Assembly: GCF_000716595.1 (NCBI RefSeq)
Contig: NZ_JNXC01000003.1
Location: 310,001 to 374,000, forward strand
Direction of reading: 5' to 3'
DNA: 64,000 bases
Origin: Saccharothrix sp. NRRL B-16314
Lineage (GTDB): Bacteria > Actinomycetota > Actinomycetes > Mycobacteriales > Pseudonocardiaceae
The notes under the pieces are model-generated. The model did no database searches. It was not told the origin of the DNA and was given only the letters and a program-made list of their open reading frames with translations. This document shows, one piece after another, positions 1 through 9,019 of this stretch. Every line of letters starts with the position of its first letter. Position 1 is the first letter of the stretch. The translations under genes were made by a program, and so were the position numbers.

Positions 1-2
1 TG

Positions 3-3000
3 ACCAAGCTCGCCGATCAGGGCGAATACGTGAAGTCCGCGTCCAGCACCGTCGAGGCCCCCGTGGCCCGGCGGCTTCGTGACGCTTACGCCAAGAACGA
101 GGGCAAGGCCAAGCCGTCGGGCGCCCGCCCGGCCGCGCCGAAGCCCGCGGCCTCGGCGGAGACCAAGAGCGAGTCGACGACCCCGCGCCCGCCGGCCCCC
201 GCCGGCAAGCCGGGTCCGCGTCCCGTGCCCGGCCCGAAGCCGATGGCCCCGAAGCCGCCGGCGCCGAAGCCCGTCGCCACGCCGGAACCGGCCGCACCGG
301 CCGCTGCCCCTCAGCAGCAGCCGCAGGCGCCCGCCCCGGCCGCCGCGTCGGCTCCGACCCCGGCTCCCGTTCCGGCCGTCGTGCCTCAGCAGCAGCCGCA
401 GCAGGCGCCCCCGCAGGCGCCGAAGACGGGCGGCCCGCGTCCCGGCCCTCGCGTGGCCCCGCCGCCGCAGCAGCAGCCCGCGGCAGCTCAGACCCCCCCG
501 TCCGTGGTCCCGCCGCGCCCGCAGTCTCCCAAGCCTGCCGGTCCGCGGCCCCCGCGTCCGGGCAACAACCCCTTCGGTGTCGGCGGTGGCGCTCCCGCGC
601 CGCGTCCGCAGGCGCCGCGTCCGGCCACGCCCGGCGGCGGCGAGCGCCCGGCCGGTCCCAAGCCCGGTGACTCGCGTCCGGCCGGCCCCCGTCCGGGTGG
701 CTCCGGTGGCGGTCCCGGCGGCCCGCGTCCCAACCCCGGCAACATGCCGCCCCGGCCGAACCCGGGCATGATGCCCGGTCGTCCCGCGCCCCGCCCCGGT
801 GGCGGCGGCGGTGGCGGTCGTGGCCCCGGCGGTCCCGGTGGCGGCGGCGGTGGCCGCGGTCCCGGTGGCGGTGGCGGCGGCGGTCGTCCCGGTGGCGGCG
901 GTGGCGGTGGCGGCGGCTTCCGTCCCGGCGGTGGCGGCGGCGGCGCTGGTGGCGGCTTCCGTCCTGGTGGCGGCGGTGGCGGTGGCGGTGGCTTCCGTCC
1001 CGGCGGCGCCGGTGGCGGCGGCGGTGGCGCACCGGCCGGTGGTGGCGGCGGTTTCCGCGGTCGTCCCGGTGGCGGTGGCGGTCCCGGTGGACGCGGCGGT
1101 GCCGCGGGCGCCTTCGGCCGTCCCGGTGGTCCGGCGCGTCGTGGCCGCAAGTCGAAGCGGCAGAAGCGCCAGGAGTACATGGACAACATGCAGGCGCCTT
1201 CGGTCGGTGGCGTCCGCCTGCCCAAGGGCAACGGCGAGACGATCCGCCTGCCGCGCGGCGCTTCGCTGACCGACTTCGCCGACAAGATCAACGCCAACCC
1301 GGCCTCGCTGGTGCAGGTGCTGTTCCACCTCGGCGAGATGGTCACCGCGACGCAGTCGGTGTCCGACGAGATCCTGGAGCTCCTGGGCTCCGAGATGAAC
1401 TACAACGTGCAGGTCGTGTCCCCCGAGGAGGAGGACCGCGAGCTGCTGGAGACGTTCGACATCACCTACGGCGAGGACGCCGGTGACGAGGACGACCTGC
1501 AGATCCGGCCGCCGGTCGTGACCGTCATGGGTCACGTCGACCACGGTAAGACGCGACTGCTGGACACCATCCGCACCGCGAAGGTGGCCGAGGGCGAAGC
1601 GGGTGGCATCACCCAGCACATCGGCGCCTACCAGGTGAACACGGAGCTCGAAGGCAACGAGCGCCTGATCACCTTCATCGACACCCCGGGTCACGAGGCG
1701 TTCACCGCCATGCGTGCTCGTGGTGCGAACTCGACCGACATCGCGGTCATCGTGGTGGCGGCCGACGACGGCGTGATGCCGCAGACGGTGGAAGCGATCA
1801 ACCACGCCCAGGCGGCCAACGCGCCGATCGTGGTCGCGGTGAACAAGATCGACAAGGAGGGGGCCAACCCCGCCAAGATCCGCCAGCAGCTCACCGAGTA
1901 CGGGCTGGTCGCCGAGGAGTACGGCGGCGAGACCATGTTCGTCGACATCTCGGCGAAGCAGGGCATCAACATCGACGGCCTGCTGGAAGCGATCCTGCTG
2001 ACCGCCGACGCGTCGCTCGACCTGCGGGCCAACCCGAACATGGAGGCCCAGGGCGTCGCGATCGAGGCTCACCTGGACCGCGGTCGCGGCCCGGTGGCCA
2101 CGGTCCTGGTGCAGCGCGGTTCGCTCCGCGTCGGCGACTCGATCGTCGCCGGTGACGCGTACGGCCGCGTCCGCCGCATGGTGGACGAGCACGGCGCGGA
2201 CATCACGGTGGCGACCCCGTCGCGCCCGGTGCAGGTCATCGGCCTCACCTCGGTGCCCGGCGCGGGTGACAGCTTCCTGGTGGTCGACGAGGACCGGGTG
2301 GCACGGCAGATCGCCGAGCGCCGCCAGGCCCGCAGCCGCAACGCCGCGAACGCGGCCAAGCGGAAGCGCGTCAGCCTGGAGGACCTCGACGCCGCGCTGA
2401 AGGAGACGAGCGCCCTCACCTTGATCATCAAGGGTGACAACTCGGGTACCGTCGAGGCCCTGGAAGACGCCCTGATGAAGATCGAGGTCGGTGACGACGT
2501 CGAGCTGCGGGTCATCCACCGCGGCGTCGGTGGCATCACCGAAGGCGACATCAACCTCGCCGTCGCGGGTAGCGCCATCGTCCTGGGCTTCAACGTCCGG
2601 GCCGAGGGCAAGGCGACCGAACTCGCGAACCGCGAGGGCGTCGACGTCCGCTACTACACGGTGATCTACCAGGCGATCGACGAGATCGAGCAGGCCCTCA
2701 AGGGCATGCTCAAGCCGGAGTACGAAGAGGTCCAGCTGGGCCGCGCGGAGGTCCGCGAGGTCTTCAAGTCCTCCAAGGTCGGCACGATCGCCGGTTGCCT
2801 CGTGATGTCGGGCGAGATCCGCCGCAACGCGCGGGCACGTCTGCTGCGCGACAACAACGTCATCCAGGAGAACCTGCCGGTCAGCTCGCTGCGGCGGTTC
2901 AAGGACGACGCGACCGAGGTCCGCGAGGGCTTCGAGTGCGGTCTGACGCTCGGCAACTACGGCGACCTGAAGGTCGGCGACATCATCGAGACGTTCGAGA

Positions 3001-3023
3001 TGCGCGAGAAGCCGCGCGCCTGA
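3..3023 (+). CDS. infB: Translation initiation factor IF-2 (5' end cut by window edge)
   Basis: IF-2 is the GTPase that places initiator tRNA on the 30S subunit and promotes 50S joining. The reading frame is open from base 3, and its first residues ([20 protein letters not shown]) match the conserved N-terminal IF2_N region, so the true start lies upstream; the GTG at 30 is internal. A very long Pro/Ala then Gly-rich linker (about bases 90-1140) precedes the G domain with GHVDHGKT (about 1530), DTPGHE (about 1680) and NKID (about 1842), followed by the beta-barrel and C-terminal tRNA-binding domains. The glycine runs (residues about 255-370) are an actinobacterial trait but unusually extended here. 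It heads a cluster with the DUF503 gene and rbfA. Identification is certain. Confidence 0.98.
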   Translation, partial: TKLADQGEYVKSASSTVEAPVARRLRDAYAKNEGKAKPSGARPAAPKPAASAETKSESTTPRPPAPAGKPGPRPVPGPKPMAPKPPAPKPVATPEPAAPAAAPQQQPQAPAPAAASAPTPAPVPAVVPQQQPQQAPPQAPKTGGPRPGPRVAPPPQQQPAAAQTPPSVVPPRPQSPKPAGPRPPRPGNNPFGVGGGAPAPRPQAPRPATPGGGERPAGPKPGDSRPAGPRPGGSGGGPGGPRPNPGNMPPRPNPGMMPGRPAPRPGGGGGGGRGPGGPGGGGGGRGPGGGGGGGRPGGGGGGGGGFRPGGGGGGAGGGFRPGGGGGGGGGFRPGGAGGGGGGAPAGGGGGFRGRPGGGGGPGGRGGAAGAFGRPGGPARRGRKSKRQKRQEYMDNMQAPSVGGVRLPKGNGETIRLPRGASLTDFADKINANPASLVQVLFHLGEMVTATQSVSDEILELLGSEMNYNVQVVSPEEEDRELLETFDITYGEDAGDEDDLQIRPPVVTVMGHVDHGKTRLLDTIRTAKVAEGEAGGITQHIGAYQVNTELEGNERLITFIDTPGHEAFTAMRARGANSTDIAVIVVAADDGVMPQTVEAINHAQAANAPIVVAVNKIDKEGANPAKIRQQLTEYGLVAEEYGGETMFVDISAKQGINIDGLLEAILLTADASLDLRANPNMEAQGVAIEAHLDRGRGPVATVLVQRGSLRVGDSIVAGDAYGRVRRMVDEHGADITVATPSRPVQVIGLTSVPGAGDSFLVVDEDRVARQIAERRQARSRNAANAAKRKRVSLEDLDAALKETSALTLIIKGDNSGTVEALEDALMKIEVGDDVELRVIHRGVGGITEGDINLAVAGSAIVLGFNVRAEGKATELANREGVDVRYYTVIYQAIDEIEQALKGMLKPEYEEVQLGRAEVREVFKSSKVGTIAGCLVMSGEIRRNARARLLRDNNVIQENLPVSSLRRFKDDATEVREGFECGLTLGNYGDLKVGDIIETFEMREKPRA

Positions 3024-3036
3024 TCGTCTTCAGCCA

Positions 3037-3069
3037 GGTGCGGGGCCGTCCTGGTGGCGGCCCCGCACC
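3037..3069 (+). terminator. Hairpin between infB and the DUF503 gene
   Basis: A perfect 12-bp stem (3037-3048 with 3058-3069) with a 9-base loop lies 13 bases after the infB stop. No T-tract follows. It could be an intrinsic or partial terminator, or an RNA-processing/stability element that lowers downstream expression; the short gap to the next gene makes full termination uncertain. Confidence 0.5.
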
Positions 3070-3091
3070 CTCGGACCCGTGGTGATCACCT

Positions 3092-3388
3092 GTGTTCGTA
3101 GGTTCCCTTGAGCTGGACGTGCTGCTCGGAGACGTCCACTCGTTGAAGCAGAAGCGGTCGGTGGTGCGGCCCGTCGTGGCCGAGTTGCGGCGCAGGTTCG
3201 AGGTGTCCGTCGCGGAGGCGGGCCACCTGGAGCTGCACCGCCGCGCCCTGATCGGGGTGGCGGTCGTAGCGGCCGACGCCGAGCATGTGAGGGACGTCAT
3301 GGCCGCCTGCGAGCGGCTGGTGGCCGGACGGCCCGAACTGGAACTTCTCTCCGCCCGCCACAGGCTGGTCGGGCCGGAGGACGACTAG
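3092..3388 (+). CDS. DUF503 (YlxP-like) small protein
   Basis: A 98-residue protein of the DUF503 family, small alpha/beta proteins of unknown molecular function that sit in nusA-infB-rbfA clusters in many Gram-positive bacteria and are often called YlxP. The N-terminal strand and the LKQKRSVVRPVV segment after residue 16 are typical of the family. The start is GTG at 3092; no strong Shine-Dalgarno is visible, so translation may depend on readthrough from infB. The position between infB and rbfA implies a role linked to ribosome biogenesis or translation, which is inference from context only. Confidence 0.88.
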   Translation: MFVGSLELDVLLGDVHSLKQKRSVVRPVVAELRRRFEVSVAEAGHLELHRRALIGVAVVAADAEHVRDVMAACERLVAGRPELELLSARHRLVGPEDD

Positions 3389-3413
3389 CAACTGACGACA
3401 GGAGGGGAGCGCC

Positions 3414-3863
3414 GTGGCCGACCAGGCACGGGCTCGCAAGCTCGCCAAGCGGATCTCGCAGATCGTGGCTTCCGCGTTGGAGCACGAGGTGAAGGACCCG
3501 CGGCTGGCCCGCGTGACCATCACCGACACGAGGGTGACCGGCGACCTGCACGACGCGACGGTCTACTACACCGTGCTCGGCGAGAAGCTCGACTCCGAGC
3601 CGGACCTCGCGGGCGCCGCGGCGGCGTTGGAGAGCGCCAAGGGCGTGCTGCGCACGATGGTCGGCCAGCAGACCGGTGTCCGGTTCACGCCGACCCTGGC
3701 GTTCGTCACCGACAACGTGCCGCAGGAGGCGCGTCGGATGGACGAACTGCTGGCCAAGGCCCGTGAGTTGGACGCCGAGGTGGCGCGGATCGCGCACGGC
3801 GCGGAGCCGGCGGGCGAGCCGGACCCGTACAAGGCGCCGCGCGAACCCGAGGACGCGGACTAG
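3414..3863 (+). CDS. rbfA: Ribosome-binding factor A
   Basis: RbfA binds the 30S subunit near the 5' end of 16S rRNA and assists late small-subunit maturation. The 149-residue protein has the KH-like core: an N-terminal helix ([16 protein letters not shown]), the [18 protein letters not shown] strand pair and the [12 protein letters not shown] strand, followed by an acidic C-terminal tail usual in actinobacteria. The GTG start at 3414 follows the purine-rich AGGAGGGGAG, a good ribosome-binding site. It lies 25 bases after the DUF503 gene and is probably cotranscribed with infB. Confidence 0.95.
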   Translation: MADQARARKLAKRISQIVASALEHEVKDPRLARVTITDTRVTGDLHDATVYYTVLGEKLDSEPDLAGAAAALESAKGVLRTMVGQQTGVRFTPTLAFVTDNVPQEARRMDELLAKARELDAEVARIAHGAEPAGEPDPYKAPREPEDAD

Positions 3864-3905
3864 CGCCCGAGCCGATCGGGGCCGGGGCCGACTAGCGTTC
3901 TGGTC

Positions 3906-4913
3906 GTGCACAACGACCCGAGTTCGTCCGACGACTTGGCCGCCGACCTCGCCGAGGCCGCCCACGTCCTGTCCGCCGCCGCCGACGTCACGTTGTTGGC
4001 GCACGTGAACCCCGACGCGGACGCGTTGGGCAGTGCGCTGGCGCTGGGGTTGGCCCTGCACCGCCGCGGGGCGGTGGTCCGGGTGTCGTTCGGCGCGCCG
4101 GACGAGGTGCCGGAGACATTGCGGAGCCTGGACGTGGCGGGCCTGCTGGTGCCCGCGTCCGAGGTGCCCGCCGCGCCGCCCGTGCTGGTGGCATTGGACA
4201 CGGGCAGTGTCGGGCGGCTGGGGCCGTTGGCCGATCGGGTGTCCACCGCCGGTGTGGTCGTGGTGTTGGACCATCACGTGTCGAACCCCCGGTTCGGGCA
4301 CGTGAACGTGGTGGACGACCGGGCCGAGGCGACCGCGATCGTGGTGCTGCGGCTGCTGGACGAGCTGGGCGTCGAGCTGGACGAGCCGGTGGCGCGGTGC
4401 GTGTACGCGGGTCTGGTGACGGACACGCGGTCGTTCCGGCACGCGTCGGCGGCGACGCACGAGGTGGCGGCCCGGCTGCTGGCGGCCGGCGTGGACGGCG
4501 AGGCGGTGGCCCGCCCGTTGATGGACTCTCACCCGTTCGGGTATCTCGGCATGTTGGCGAAGGTGCTCGGCCGGGCGTGCCTGGAGCCCGAGGCCGCGGG
4601 TGGGCTGGGCTTCGTGCACGCCGTGGTGACGTTGGAGGACGCCTCCGGGCTGCGGCCCGAGGAGGTCGAGAGCGTGGTCGACCTGGTGCGCACCACGGCC
4701 GAGGCGGAGGTGGCGGCGGTGCTCAAGGAGCTGCGGCCGTCGTCGTGGTCGGTGTCGTTGCGGGCGGTGAGCCGGGTGGACGTGCGCGAGGTGGCGCAGC
4801 TGCTCGGCGGCGGCGGTCACCGCATGGCCGCCGGTTTCACCGCGAGCGGCCCGGTCGACAAGGTGCTGGCCGACCTGCGTGCCGCCCTGGAGACCGTGAC
4901 CGCGTCGTTCTGA
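3906..4913 (+). CDS. DHH family phosphoesterase, NrnA-like
   Basis: This 335-residue protein belongs to the DHH/DHHA1 superfamily, whose NrnA branch degrades short RNA (nanoRNA), dephosphorylates pAp and, in mycobacteria, hydrolyses cyclic dinucleotides with Mn2+. Visible motifs are NPDADALGSALALG near residue 40, the ALDTG segment, the name-giving VLDHHVSNP near residue 120, and the C-terminal DHHA1 substrate motif GGGGHRMAAG near residue 300. The location right after rbfA matches the conserved actinobacterial order. The start is GTG at 3906 (VHNDP). Whether it acts mainly on nanoRNA, pAp or cyclic dinucleotides cannot be told from sequence. Confidence 0.92.
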   Translation: MHNDPSSSDDLAADLAEAAHVLSAAADVTLLAHVNPDADALGSALALGLALHRRGAVVRVSFGAPDEVPETLRSLDVAGLLVPASEVPAAPPVLVALDTGSVGRLGPLADRVSTAGVVVVLDHHVSNPRFGHVNVVDDRAEATAIVVLRLLDELGVELDEPVARCVYAGLVTDTRSFRHASAATHEVAARLLAAGVDGEAVARPLMDSHPFGYLGMLAKVLGRACLEPEAAGGLGFVHAVVTLEDASGLRPEEVESVVDLVRTTAEAEVAAVLKELRPSSWSVSLRAVSRVDVREVAQLLGGGGHRMAAGFTASGPVDKVLADLRAALETVTASF

Positions 4914-4928
4914 GCGTTGAACTCGGCT

Positions 4929-4989
4929 GTTCCGAACGTAGGACTCACGGGTTCCGAACGTAGGACTCACGCGAGAGTCCTACGTTCGG
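4929..4989. repeat. Tandem direct repeat plus inverted copy forming a 15-bp hairpin
   Basis: A 21-base unit beginning GTTCCGAACGTAGGACTCAC occurs twice (4929-4949 and 4951-4971, period 22), followed by an inverted copy at 4975-4989. The second copy and the inverted copy pair perfectly over 15 bp (4954-4968 with 4975-4989) around a 6-base loop. It lies 15 bases after the DHH gene and just before the MATE gene. There is no T-tract. It may be a dispersed REP-like element or a terminator; the doubled left arm allows two alternative hairpins. Confidence 0.8.
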
Positions 4990-5019
4990 GACGGGTGAGT
5001 TGCGCATTGAGGGGTTCAG

Positions 5020-6321
5020 GTGGAGGAGCGGGTACCGGCGCGGCGGGTGTTCGGGTTGGCGGCGCCGGCGCTGGTGGTGCTGGCCGCCGAGCCGCTGTAC
5101 GTGCTGGTGGACACGGCCGTGGTGGGCCACCTCGGCGGGTTGCCGTTGGCCGGGCTCGCCCTGGGCGGCGTGCTGTTCACCCAGGTCGCGACGCAGCTGA
5201 CATTTCTGTCTTACGGCACCACGGCGCGCACCGCACGGCTGTTCGGCGCGGGACGCCGGGGGGAAGCCGTGGAGGAGGGCGTGCAGGCCACCTGGCTGGC
5301 GCTGGCCGTCGGTGCGGTGGTGATCCTGCTCGGGCAACTGCTGGCCGGACCCGCCACCCGGCTGATGGCCGGTGAGGGCGCGGTCGCGGACAACGCCGTC
5401 GCCTGGCTGCGGATCGCCCTGTTCGGCGCGCCGTTCGTGCTGGTCACGATGGCCGGCAACGGCTGGATGCGCGGTGTTCAGGACACCCGCCGGCCGCTCT
5501 GGTACGTGCTCGTCGGCAACGGCATCTCGGCCGTCCTCTGCCCGATCCTGGTCCACGGCGTGCACTGGGGCCTGGAGGGCTCGGCCATCGCCAACGTGGT
5601 CGCGCAGGTGCTGTCGGCCGGGTTGTTCATCAAGGCGCTCCGCACCGAGCGGGTGAGCCTGCGGCCGGACCGGCACCGGATGCGCGCGCAGCTGGGCCTC
5701 GGCCGTGACCTGGTGCTGCGCAGCCTCGCGTTCCAGGCCTGCTTCCTGTCCTCCGCCTCCGTGGCCGCGCGCACGTCGATCGGCGCGGTCGGTGCGCACC
5801 AGGTCGTGTTGCAGCTCTGGACGTTCCTCGCGCTCCTGCTGGACTCGCTCGCCATCGCCGCCCAGTCGATCATCGGCGCGGCGCTCGGCGCGGAACGACG
5901 TGAGCAGGCCCGTCGGTTCGCGTGGCAGGTCACCGGGTACGGGCTGTGGTTCGGCGTGCTGCTCGGCGTGATCTTCGCGGCGCTGTCGGGCCCGCTGCCC
6001 CACCTGTTCACCGCGGACCGGGCCGTGCTGGACGAGATCCCGCACGCCTGGTGGTTCTTCGTGGCGTTGCAGCCGATCGCGGGCGTGGTGTTCGCGCTGG
6101 ACGGGGTGCTGCTCGGCGCTGGTGACGCGAAGTTCCTCCGCACCGCGACGCTGATCTCGGCGGCGTTCGGGTTCCTGCCGCTGGTGTGGGCGTCCTACGC
6201 GTTCGGCTGGGGGCTGGTCGGCATCTGGAGCGGGCTCTCCGCGTTCATGGTGTTGCGGCTGGTCCTGGTGCTGCTGCGGACCCGGTCCGGCGAGTGGGCC
6301 AGGGTCGGCGCGGTGTGGTGA
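5020..6321 (+). CDS. MATE family efflux transporter
   Basis: A 433-residue polytopic membrane protein of the MATE (MatE/DinF/NorM) family, which exports drugs or metabolites in exchange for Na+ or H+. It has about 12 hydrophobic segments in two homologous halves; the first half opens with AAPALVVLAAEPLYVLVDTA, typical of the family's first helix, and the VGHLGGLPLAGLALG loop follows. The GTG at 5020 is chosen because it places the family start within a few residues of the N-terminus. It lies between the DHH gene and an MFS gene in the same orientation, as in related actinomycetes. The substrate is unknown. Confidence 0.92.
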   Translation: MEERVPARRVFGLAAPALVVLAAEPLYVLVDTAVVGHLGGLPLAGLALGGVLFTQVATQLTFLSYGTTARTARLFGAGRRGEAVEEGVQATWLALAVGAVVILLGQLLAGPATRLMAGEGAVADNAVAWLRIALFGAPFVLVTMAGNGWMRGVQDTRRPLWYVLVGNGISAVLCPILVHGVHWGLEGSAIANVVAQVLSAGLFIKALRTERVSLRPDRHRMRAQLGLGRDLVLRSLAFQACFLSSASVAARTSIGAVGAHQVVLQLWTFLALLLDSLAIAAQSIIGAALGAERREQARRFAWQVTGYGLWFGVLLGVIFAALSGPLPHLFTADRAVLDEIPHAWWFFVALQPIAGVVFALDGVLLGAGDAKFLRTATLISAAFGFLPLVWASYAFGWGLVGIWSGLSAFMVLRLVLVLLRTRSGEWARVGAVW

Positions 6322-6405
6322 GCGGCACCCGGGGAATCGTTAACAATAGGCAACTGTTTCTCGATACTGGGAGTGCCGCCGCACGGAAGACCTAGGAGAA
6401 CCGCC

Positions 6406-7728
6406 TTGCCGGTCGATCGCGCCACCAAGCAAGCGTGGCTGATCTGGTCAACCGCCGTCGCCGTCTACGTCGCCGCCCTGTTCCACCGGACCTCGCTCGG
6501 CGTGGCCAGCCTGGAGGCGGGCGACCGCTTCTCCGTCGGACCGGCCGCGCTCGGCACGTTCACCGTGCTCCAGATCGGCCTCTACGCGCTGATGCAGATC
6601 CCCACCGGCCTGCTGGTGGACCGCTTCGGCCCGCGCCGCGTGCTGACCGCCGCCGCCCTGCTCATGGGCACCGGCCAGGTCATGTTCGCGCTCGCCGAGT
6701 CCTACCCCGTAGGCCTGGCCGCACGCGCGGTGCTCGGCATCGGCGACGCCATGACGTGGGTCAGCGTGCTGCGCCTGGCCGCCGCCCACTTCCCGCCACG
6801 CCGGTTCACCCTGGTGATGACGCTGTCGGCCGCGCTGGGCGGCGCGGGCAACATGATCGCCACGGTGCCGTTGACGCTGCTGCTGGACAACGTCGGCTGG
6901 ACGGTGACGTTCCTGATCGCGGGCTTCGGCACGGCGCTGTACTCGGCGGTGATCGCGTGGCGGGTCCGCGAGGTGCCGGACGGCGTGCCCCAACCGGTGG
7001 TCGAACCGGTGCCGCTGCGGGCGGTGGGCGCGAAGGTCGAGGACGCGTGGCGCGAGCCGAGCACCCGGCTCGGGTTCTGGGTGCACTTCACGTCGATGTC
7101 CGCGCCCGCGATGCTCGGCCTGCTGTGGGGGTTCCCGTACCTGGTCGAGGCGCAGGGCCTGTCGAGCACGTCGGCGTCCGCCGTGCTGAGCACGCTGGTG
7201 CTGGTGGGGATCGTGGCCGGTCCGGTGCTGGGCACGGTGATCGGCGCCCGGCCGGTGTGGCGGATGCCGATCGTCGGCACGTACCTGGGCGTGGCCATGC
7301 TGTGCTGGGCGGTCTTGTTGGGCTGGCCGGGCGGTGTGCTGCCGACGCCCGTGCTGTACGTCCTGTTCGCGTTGCTGGCCGTGGGCAACCCGGTGTCCGG
7401 CGTGGCGTTCGCGCTGGTGCGCGACTACAACCCGCTGCACCGGGTGAGCACGGCCACCGGCGTGGCCAACGTCGGCGGGTTCGCCGCGATCACGTTCACC
7501 GCGCTCGTCGTGGGCGTCGTGCTGGACGTCGTCGAGTCGTTCGTGCCCGCGCCGCAGGCGTACCGGCTCGCGTTCCTGTCCGTGGTCGCGGTGCTGCTGG
7601 TCGGCGCGTGGCGCACGATCGTGTGGTGGCGTCGTGCGCGGGCCGCGGTGTTCGCCGCCGAGGACCGGGGCGAGGCCGTGCCGGTGCGGTTGCGCCGCCG
7701 CCGTTGGGACGTGTTCGCGGAGGCCTAG
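6406..7728 (+). CDS. MFS transporter
   Basis: A 440-residue major facilitator superfamily permease with 12 predicted transmembrane helices and the loop-2 signature around QIPTGLLVDRFGPRRV (motif A-like). Start choice: TTG at 6406 has a textbook ribosome-binding site (AGGAG at 6394-6398, 7-base gap), whereas the in-frame GTG at 6373 has none, so the shorter form is preferred. It is probably a proton-driven exporter; the substrate cannot be inferred. It is transcribed with the MATE gene upstream and truB downstream in the same direction, with only 26 bases before truB. Confidence 0.9.
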   Translation: MPVDRATKQAWLIWSTAVAVYVAALFHRTSLGVASLEAGDRFSVGPAALGTFTVLQIGLYALMQIPTGLLVDRFGPRRVLTAAALLMGTGQVMFALAESYPVGLAARAVLGIGDAMTWVSVLRLAAAHFPPRRFTLVMTLSAALGGAGNMIATVPLTLLLDNVGWTVTFLIAGFGTALYSAVIAWRVREVPDGVPQPVVEPVPLRAVGAKVEDAWREPSTRLGFWVHFTSMSAPAMLGLLWGFPYLVEAQGLSSTSASAVLSTLVLVGIVAGPVLGTVIGARPVWRMPIVGTYLGVAMLCWAVLLGWPGGVLPTPVLYVLFALLAVGNPVSGVAFALVRDYNPLHRVSTATGVANVGGFAAITFTALVVGVVLDVVESFVPAPQAYRLAFLSVVAVLLVGAWRTIVWWRRARAAVFAAEDRGEAVPVRLRRRRWDVFAEA

Positions 7729-7754
7729 GTCGCCGAGGCCTAGGATGCCCGGCT

Positions 7755-8669
7755 GTGTCCGCAACTTCTCCCGCACGTCCCGCCAAGCCGACCGTTCCCC
7801 CGGGTCTCGTCGTGATCGACAAGCCCGACGGCATGACCTCGCACGACGTGGTGGCCAGGGTCCGCCGCATCCTCGGCACCCGCAAGGTCGGGCACGCGGG
7901 CACGCTCGACCCGATGGCGACCGGCGTGCTGGTGCTCGGCATCGAGCGGGCCACGAAGCTCCTGGGCCACCTCGCGCTGGACAGCAAGGCGTACCTGTCG
8001 ACCATCCGGCTCGGCTCGTCCACCACGACCGACGACGCCGAGGGCGAGGTGCTGTCGACGGCCGACGCGTCCGACGTGGCCGAGGACGCGATCCGCGCCG
8101 GTGTGGCGAAGCTGACCGGCGCGATCGAGCAGGTGCCCAGCGCGGTGAGCGCGGTGAAGATCGACGGCAAGCGCGCGTACGCCAGGGTCCGGGCCGGTGA
8201 GGTCGTGGACATCCCGGCGCGCCCGGTGACCGTGCACCGCTTCGACGTGCTGTCGGTCCGCCGCGAGGGCGACGCCACCGAGCTCGACGTGATGGTCGAG
8301 TGCTCCTCGGGGACGTACGTGCGCGCGCTGGCCCGCGACCTGGGCGCGGACCTCGGAGTCGGCGGCCACCTGGCGGCCCTGCGCCGCACCCGCGTCGGAC
8401 CGTTCGACCTGCGCGTGGCGAAGACCCTGGAGCAGCTGGAGGCCGCGCCCGGCCTGTCGCTGGACCTCGACGCCGCCGTGTCCACCGCCTTCCCCCGCCG
8501 TGAGATCGCGCCGCGCGAGGCGGTCGCCCTGTCGCACGGGCAGCGCTTGGCCGCGGGCGGGCTGGACGGCACGTACGGCGTCTTCGGCCCGGACGGCCAC
8601 GTGGTGGCGCTGGCCAAGGACGAGGGTCCGATCGCCAAGCCGTTGGTGGTACTGACCCCCGCCGGATAA
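7755..8669 (+). CDS. truB: tRNA pseudouridine(55) synthase
   Basis: TruB isomerises U55 in the T-loop of tRNAs to pseudouridine and also acts as a tRNA chaperone. The 304-residue product shows the N-terminal VIDKPDGMTSHDVV segment and the catalytic motif HAGTLDPMATGVL, whose Asp is the nucleophile, then SAVKIDGKRAYARVR and the SSGTYVRALARDLG motif, with a C-terminal PUA-like extension. The GTG start at 7755 (VSATSPARPAK) is chosen because homology begins about 15 residues later; the frame stays open far upstream only because of GC bias. Together with infB, rbfA, ribF and rpsO this is the standard bacterial translation cluster. Confidence 0.96.
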   Translation: MSATSPARPAKPTVPPGLVVIDKPDGMTSHDVVARVRRILGTRKVGHAGTLDPMATGVLVLGIERATKLLGHLALDSKAYLSTIRLGSSTTTDDAEGEVLSTADASDVAEDAIRAGVAKLTGAIEQVPSAVSAVKIDGKRAYARVRAGEVVDIPARPVTVHRFDVLSVRREGDATELDVMVECSSGTYVRALARDLGADLGVGGHLAALRRTRVGPFDLRVAKTLEQLEAAPGLSLDLDAAVSTAFPRREIAPREAVALSHGQRLAAGGLDGTYGVFGPDGHVVALAKDEGPIAKPLVVLTPAG

Positions 8670-8685
8670 GCCCTACGGTGGACGC

Positions 8686-9009
8686 ATGGCGGGATGGGTG
8701 TGGCCGGCCGCGGCCGGCGTGGTGACCTCGGCCACGGGGGTGGCGATCAACCTGGCCACGGACGTCGGCGCGAGTCCGTGGGCCTGGGTCGCGGTCGCCG
8801 TCCTCACCGCGGTGGGTGTGGTCGTCGCCCTCCGCCTGCGACCTGCCACGTCGCAGGCGCCGACCGACGCTGTGCACAACAACACGACCGTGAACAACAG
8901 CATCACCGGCGGCGTGAGCGGCGACGTGGTGCAGACCGTGCAGTCCGGTCCGGCCGGTCCCATCACACTCGACGCCCAGGCTGGTCGGGACGCACGGCGC
9001 GACCCGTAG
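8686..9009 (+). CDS. Small two-helix membrane protein with Asn/Gly-rich tail
   Basis: A 107-residue protein inserted between truB and ribF, which are normally adjacent. Two hydrophobic helices (residues about 5-25 and 30-50) are followed by a polar tail containing HNNTTVNNSITGGVSGDVVQ. That tail resembles the short N-S-I-x-G...VVQ stretch found in actinobacterial NACHT, TPR or trypsin-like conflict proteins, often before a G-x-I motif. ATG start at 8686. No catalytic residues are visible. Its function is unknown; membrane anchoring of a small beta-structured tail is the most that can be said. Codon use looks native. Confidence 0.7.
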   Translation: MAGWVWPAAAGVVTSATGVAINLATDVGASPWAWVAVAVLTAVGVVVALRLRPATSQAPTDAVHNNTTVNNSITGGVSGDVVQTVQSGPAGPITLDAQAGRDARRDP

Positions 9010-9019
9010 GCTTGCCCGC

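Noticed and set aside
30..32. GTG at base 30 as the infB start
   Set aside because: The frame is open to the window edge and the residues before it match the conserved IF-2 N-terminus.
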